Assembly (NCBI RefSeq): GCF_000003195.3
Contig: NC_012870.2
Coordinates: 54,747,595 to 54,811,594, forward strand
Origin: Sorghum bicolor
Taxonomy: Eukaryota; Streptophyta; Magnoliopsida; Poales; Poaceae
Length of the DNA stretch: 64,000 nucleotides
Reading direction: 5' to 3'
Part shown: positions 59,291 to 64,000 of the stretch, piece by piece
Layout of the letters: every line of letters begins with the position of its first letter
Numbering within the stretch: the stretch's first letter is position 1
Notes under the pieces: generated by a model
What the model was told of the DNA's origin: nothing
What the model saw: only the letters and a program-made list of their open reading frames with translations
The model's database searches: none
Translations under genes and position numbers: made by a program

Positions 59291-60607
59291 AACTCGGTGC
59301 TACGGTCTTCTCTGGATAATTCTGTTTAAACTGTATGTCTTCTGACCTTATCACTTCTCCTTCGTAATCTGCCCATCCATCCTTGATGATCTGCCTCCTC
59401 TGGTTGCGGTTGCGTCGTTTTCTGACCTGTTTAGAGTCTTCAACGATATAGTTAGGGTCAGTAAAATAGCGGCGTACCTTCTCTGAGGGGAAGGCATATG
59501 GACTTCTCCAGTTCCAATGAAGATGATTGCTTTAACGGTGCTGAGGAACGGTCTTCCAAGGATGTTGGGTGGATCGTACTCGTCTTCTCCCATGTCAATA
59601 ACCTAAAAGTCTGTGTAGACAAAATGATCGTCTATTTTGACAGAGACATCAGTTACTATTCCTTTAACTTCTCGAAACGTCTGATCTGCCATCTGGAGTT
59701 GAATGTATGTTGGTTTTGGGGGCATGGTTCCGAACAGGAGCCGATAGGTGACTGCGGCCATTATGTTGATGCCCGATCCGGTGTCGCAAAGTGTCTTGTA
59801 GAAGTTGTACCCATTAATGGAGCAATAGATGCTTGACATTCCTGGGTCGTCCTTCTTGGTCAGAAACGATGACTTAAGTCGATGATCTTGTCCTTCATGA
59901 ACTGCAGTGACCATCTTAGCTGACTCGGTCCATACTTGCTTATTCCTCTTCCTCCTGTTGGTCCTCTTCCTTGGTTCATGTCGAGATTGATTTGGGATTT
60001 GTGTAGTCTTGTTCTTGAAGGAAAACGTCTCCTTCCTCCCTTTGATGTAGAAACTGATCTTGGCAGCACTAGCGTAGATGACAGCTCCCAAGGTGTTTAA
60101 GAATGGCCTTCCTAAGATGATGGGTGCCCTCTCATCATTACCGGTCTCTATCACCACGAAGTCTACTGGGGCGTACAAGGTACCAACTCAGACATAGAGG
60201 TTCTTCAATATTCCCTTTGGGAAACTTAACGCCTGATCTGCAAACTTCAAACACATGGTTGTTTCTGATAAAGGATATGTAAAGATTTTTTCATAGAGTA
60301 CCCTAGGCATAATGTTGACACTAGAGCCAAAGTCACAGAGTGCTTCTGGGAAGTCCACCATGCCGATGGAGATCGGGATGACGAGGCGTCCTGGATCGCC
60401 TCTCTTTACCGGCAGAAGGTCAGTAGTAACTTCAGTGACGGGGTTACTCCAGTAGTTACCTGCATCAAACATGTCTACAAGATTTGCAGATTCTAATCCT
60501 TCCGGTTGTGATGGTATACCGGGGTTAGTAGTAGGAACAGCAGCAGCTATTTGATTTAATTGAGATTCAATCATTTTATTAAAGCTAATTTGATTTTTGA
60601 TGGCAGT
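59291..60607 (-). pseudogene. Element C protease region with two retropepsin-like domains
   Basis: Minus strand: a gag-end piece (NQISFNKMIESQLNQIAAAV, from 60607 where F interrupts) leads to domain 1 with CDFGSSVNIMPRVLYEKIF (near 60300-60340). After a stop near 60187 comes ILGRPFLNTLGAVIY. The basic linker RKRTNRRKRNKQ follows. Domain 2 has CDTGSGINIMAAVTYRLL (near 59755-59800) and, past a stop and a frameshift, ILGRPFLSTVKAI near 59545-59580. It is the best preserved of the three tandem proteases: both catalytic Asp residues are present. Confidence 0.78.
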
Positions 60608-61337
60608 TGTTGATGCAAAACTAATATGCAAACACAAAGGGCTAATACCCGATTTAAACGTTAAGGCGTGCCAGTCGATTTGACCTTACAATCGACAAAG
60701 GTGGTAAACTCGACCACTTTGGTCCCGACAACAGCGATGCGCCCGGATGTCACGGCCAAGAGGTGATCACGCGGAACTTGAGAACACGCCGAGCTTAAGT
60801 CGACAAATTCCTAAGAACTCGTAGTAAAAAGAAAATATGACGAAGTCGTCAAAAAAGTAGATGCTGAAATATGAGTAAAAACTTGTGTTTGATTGATTGA
60901 TAAATTGTCTCATTACATTGCCCTAGGGTCTATATTTATACCCTGTCTGAAGAGCTCCAACCAGACACGACTAGGACTCGAATTCCAAACTAAACGAAAC
61001 CCGTACACAAAACAAATTCTAATAACTAAGGAAAACATAAAACTACCCCCTTGTAACCGACCAGGGCACCGCCACAGATCAATCGGCAATCTCCACGCTT
61101 TCCTTCATAGTCATCGGCAGATCTCCTGTTGTGGCCATCGGCAAACACTAATACTGATCATCGGCACGAACACGTCACCACCTCTGGACTTAGTCACATT
61201 GAATTGCCTCTTCATCGGCAACCACCTTCATCGGCAACTTCCCTGCAGATTAGTTATCGTTGCTTCATCTGCCGATCTATGCTTTACTAATCCCCAGGTA
61301 CATGTCAAAAGATACGTGTCCAAAAACGGTGTCAACA
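60608..61337 (-). repeat. Element F left LTR (3' LTR)
   Basis: Homologous to the LTRs of D and E but more diverged from them than those are from each other. It contains a short extra segment near 61285-61310 (AGGTACATGTCAAAAG). Confidence 0.9.
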
Positions 61338-61738
61338 CATGCCCCCCAATTTCGGAGTATAAAATCATTAATGCTCCAAAATTCTCTGCAGTAATGGTGC
61401 CTTTCCGCAATTAATTCTCCCAATTTGGTAACCGTTCGTCAAATCCCAACAACCTTGGCCCGATTCTCTTGCATATTCCTCGAACTCCTCAACCTCTCGA
61501 ACCGAATCTCTCCACTTTATGCGCCCATCGGCAACATTACCATTAGAGAGAACTGCCGATGGACCGACCAGGAGATCTTGTAGAGTGAAATATCTCCAAA
61601 ATCATGACCGCTTGCTGTCAAATCACCTGCGCAATCCCTCGATTACCGTGCGAACAGTTACCATATCCACTTGAATACCCTCGGATTTCACGGATGCGGC
61701 AAAGAGATAAGTCAGATTTGCCCCTACCCGATTTGTCC

Positions 61739-61746
61739 TATAAATA
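61739..61746 (+). promoter_or_regulatory. TATA box of the antisense gene in element F
   Basis: TATAAATA, 156 bp upstream of the ATG at 61895, in a conserved GTCCTATAAATACTTCC context shared with D and E. Confidence 0.75.
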
Positions 61747-61894
61747 CTTCCTTCTTCGGTACTCCTTCATCTCATCATTCTACAGCCCAAAAATCTACTT
61801 TCCTGGCAGCGGCGCTACCCGAGGACTCCAAGAACTTCAACAAAGGCCTTTCTTCACCAACCCCCAAGTCTTCGATCTTCTTCCCTACGAGGAG

Positions 61895-64000
61895 ATGGCC
61901 ATCAACTTCGTTGTTCCTGAGGTCAGCTTACCACCCTTTCTCCTGCACTTTTACTGTACTCCTGTTCATCCGCAATTCGTCCTACTGAATACTCCTTTTT
62001 TCTTTTTGTTCTTCTTTTTATCCTTAAAAACTTCTAGGATTTGGCCGATAAAATCGTTATTCCTACCGATCAACCTCACTTCCAATGTCTTGGCCCGCTA
62101 AGAAACCCAGATCCCACCGATCTGATAAACGCAGAGACAAACAGAATTCCCTTTAGAGCCGAAAACTTCTCCCTAGATCTATGGAAAGATGCCTTCTGTT
62201 CCTGGCCCAGTCCTACCAAGGGATGGAAGGATTGGTTCTTGAGAGTCAGCCACTGAAATGAGGTTCAATGGGACGAGCGAAAATTAGACCAGTGCATCAG
62301 GTTGTCCCTTGCCGATATGGAGAGGAATGAGTCACTGCTAATTGCTGCCTCATACTTTTGGTCAGACACGCTCAACGCTTTTGTGTTTGGCCATGGCCCT
62401 GCTTCTCCCACACTTGCCAATGTACTTATGCTCACCGGCTTAGATATATCCACTGCCGATAACAGTCATCTATTTGACACCAAACCGAGCGCTAAGGTGG
62501 AAACTTGCACTATCAGCGGTTGGTCTGGGTACATTCAGAAGTACCGAAAAACAGGACCCGTCAGTGCAAAAGAACAGACCACTTTCTTGAATATGTGGCT
62601 GGACAAGTTTGTGTTCTGTGGCCGATCGGCAGGACCAACCTCTGTTTACTTATCGGCAGCAGAAAGATTAGCCAATGGCGGCCGATTTCCTCTTGGCCGA
62701 TACCTGCTTGGCTCTACTTATCACCTTCTCCACCAGGTAGCCAAGAAACTTCTGCTCAGTCAACCCATCGGCAACTTAGGGGGTCCTTGGTGGTTTATCA
62801 ACATGTGGCTTAGTCTCCATATGCACAAGCGCCTTGAATTCGACCTTTTTGCACAGCGCTTCCCCAGGGACATAGCCGAGGATTATGAACTGGATGAAGA
62901 AGAATCAGCAACTCGTTCCCCTCTAAACTTTGGCGAAGCTGCCATAGTCTTACCCGGCACTGGTGGTAATGAAGACCAGATTAGCCGATTCTTTCAAACT
63001 CTCTATGAAGGTCTGACTAGGGAACAGGGGGCATGGATGCCCTATGAAGATCCAGACACCAGATTTCCCTTGACTTTCCATCCCTTCAATGATGCTCTCA
63101 ACAAGGACCGTGATGTGATAATGGCAATTATCACCCCAAGGGCCATACCAGTGAATTTCTTTGGTAGTGGGAAAGCTTCCAACCTGACCTATGAGTTTTA
63201 TAACCCATCGGCACTAGCTCGCCAACTGGCTTTTGGCCAACTGCCGATTGCACTTTGCTACGCCGATGTGGTAAAACCAAGGGAGACCATCACCAGCAAT
63301 CTTGAATGGATCAGGATAGCTCAACTTCCGCCAAACGCTGATACAGATGTTGATCTATCAGCTTGGATCCCAGCTCTCTTCATTACTCAGGCATACAAAC
63401 AATGGTGGGAAGAGTGGAAAGAGCATCTGTTCTGCAGATCGGCCCTCACATATCGTGGTATGATCGACCCCAAATACAAGGTCCCCGATAATACTGTAAC
63501 CATTTTAACCGATGTCTCAATCCTTTCACTCTTATTTTCTATCGGTAACTTACTTTCTTTGTTTTGTATAGGTTGATGATACGCCACCATTAGTTAGCAA
63601 AAGTGGCAGGCCGATTGAACTCCTTCCATTGGGCCCGATCTCTTTGATCAGCAACAATGCTCCAAGCTTGGCTGCTTTAATGCACTGGGGTGCGCGTCTC
63701 AAGAAAATCACCACCAAGCGAACGAAAACATCCCCGTCGTTAGCTGCCACCGCTTTGGCACAAGCTTTCAAGGTAAATTTCTAAATTGCTCAACTTATAT
63801 CGATTCCATTCTTACATTCACACAATTTTTTAGGACACATCGGCTAGCATGGGAACTTCATCGGTAACCTTTATTATTCCAATCAGAACCTCATCGATAC
63901 CCTGTTACACTTGTACTCATAAAACTTTCATTGTTGTATCAGCATACTGGAAAATCGGCAAAGACTAGAAGTACGACTGCCAATGCCCCCCAGTCCTGCC
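61895..64000 (+). pseudogene. Element F antisense gene: plant mobile domain protein, 5' part
   Basis: Exons: 61895-61921 (MAINFVVPE), 62038-63495, 63572-63772, and from 63943 to beyond the window, all GT-AG and phase 0. This is the best preserved copy: exon 2 has a single defect, TGA at 62254-62256 where D and E have Ser, and then stays open for more than 400 codons. It contains LWKDAFCSWPSPTKGW, FVFGHGPASPTLANVLMLTG, a Tyr/Trp-rich part, and ends DNT at the donor. Exon 3 is basic (LKKITTKRTKTSPS), a possible nuclear localisation region. It may be translated from a later start, but none is obvious. Confidence 0.82.

Larger units (their letters stand above)
30850..64000 (-). mobile_element. 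Element C: non-autonomous LTR retrotransposon, split by D and F
   Basis: The left LTR is 30850-32482. Internal sequence is 32483-32882, then 57440-60607 after element D. At 60608 element F interrupts, and the rest of C, including its right LTR, lies outside the window. The family is that of A and B. GCGAC at 30845-30849 is the expected left target duplication but cannot be checked. Pieces of gag and the two-domain protease are present; no reverse transcriptase is seen. Confidence 0.85.
60608..64000 (-). mobile_element. Element F: Tat-type LTR retrotransposon, left part
   Basis: The left LTR is 60608-61337 (730 bp, TGTTGATGC...GTGTCAACA). GCAGT at 60603-60607 is the expected target duplication, but the right end lies outside the window. 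The orientation is minus. Only the LTR, the polypurine tract (61338-61353) and the first four exons of the antisense gene are in view; pol would follow beyond 64000. Confidence 0.88.

Noticed and set aside
1..64000. tRNA or rRNA genes
   Set aside because: I saw no A/B-box and cloverleaf combination; the tRNA-like matches are short primer sites beside LTRs.

Overview
This is eukaryotic, grass-type DNA, most likely a panicoid such as Sorghum or a close relative. That placement is an inference from the exon-intron style, a Tourist-like MITE whose ends match common grass MITEs, and LTR-retrotransposon families with a plant tRNA-Asp primer site. About the first 7 kb is host sequence. The other 57 kb is a nest of LTR retrotransposons.

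Host part (1-7008). One complete six-exon gene for a serine carboxypeptidase-like (SCPL) protein of 495 residues runs on the + strand from 639 to 5461. Its catalytic Ser, Asp and His are all present. Intron 2 is 2.8 kb long and contains a MITE. The 3' flank holds diverged duplicated segments.

Transposon nest (7009-64000). The layout follows from matching TG...CA ends and 5-bp target-site duplications (TSDs). The oldest layer is element G (minus orientation, left LTR 7009-7988). Four insertions split it: element A (8388-16012, TSD AGCTA), solo LTR H (16116-18018, TSD ATGGT), element B (19172-28737, TSD CCTGT) and element C (from 30850, right end outside the window). B's left LTR carries a solo A-type LTR in the opposite orientation (20223-21505, TSD CAGAT). 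C is split by element D (32883-57434, TSD GTAGT) and by element F (from 60608, right end outside). D is split by element E (34809-47100, TSD GGATA). G > C > D > E is therefore a four-level nest.

A, B and C form one family. They have a tRNA-Asp primer site, gag and protease remnants, and no reverse transcriptase or integrase, so they are non-autonomous. Their protease region holds two retropepsin-like domains in tandem. D, E and F form a second family, Ty3/gypsy of the Tat type, about 12.3 kb each. D and E carry gag, protease, RT-RNase H and integrase. D, E and F all carry an antisense gene between pol and the 3' LTR. That gene has its own TATA box and GT-AG introns and encodes a plant-mobile-domain (aminotransferase-like) protein with a coiled-coil tail. 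Exon lengths of 27, 1458 and 201 bp are shared by the copies (exon 2 of E has lost 4 bp). Element G carries a different antisense gene of the 'putative gypsy type transposon' type at the same place. Nearly all element genes here are broken by stops, frameshifts or insertions.

The most interesting signals are the intron-bearing antisense genes, the tandem protease domains, a primer-site copy inside the B/C LTRs, and a hairpin array in solo LTR H.
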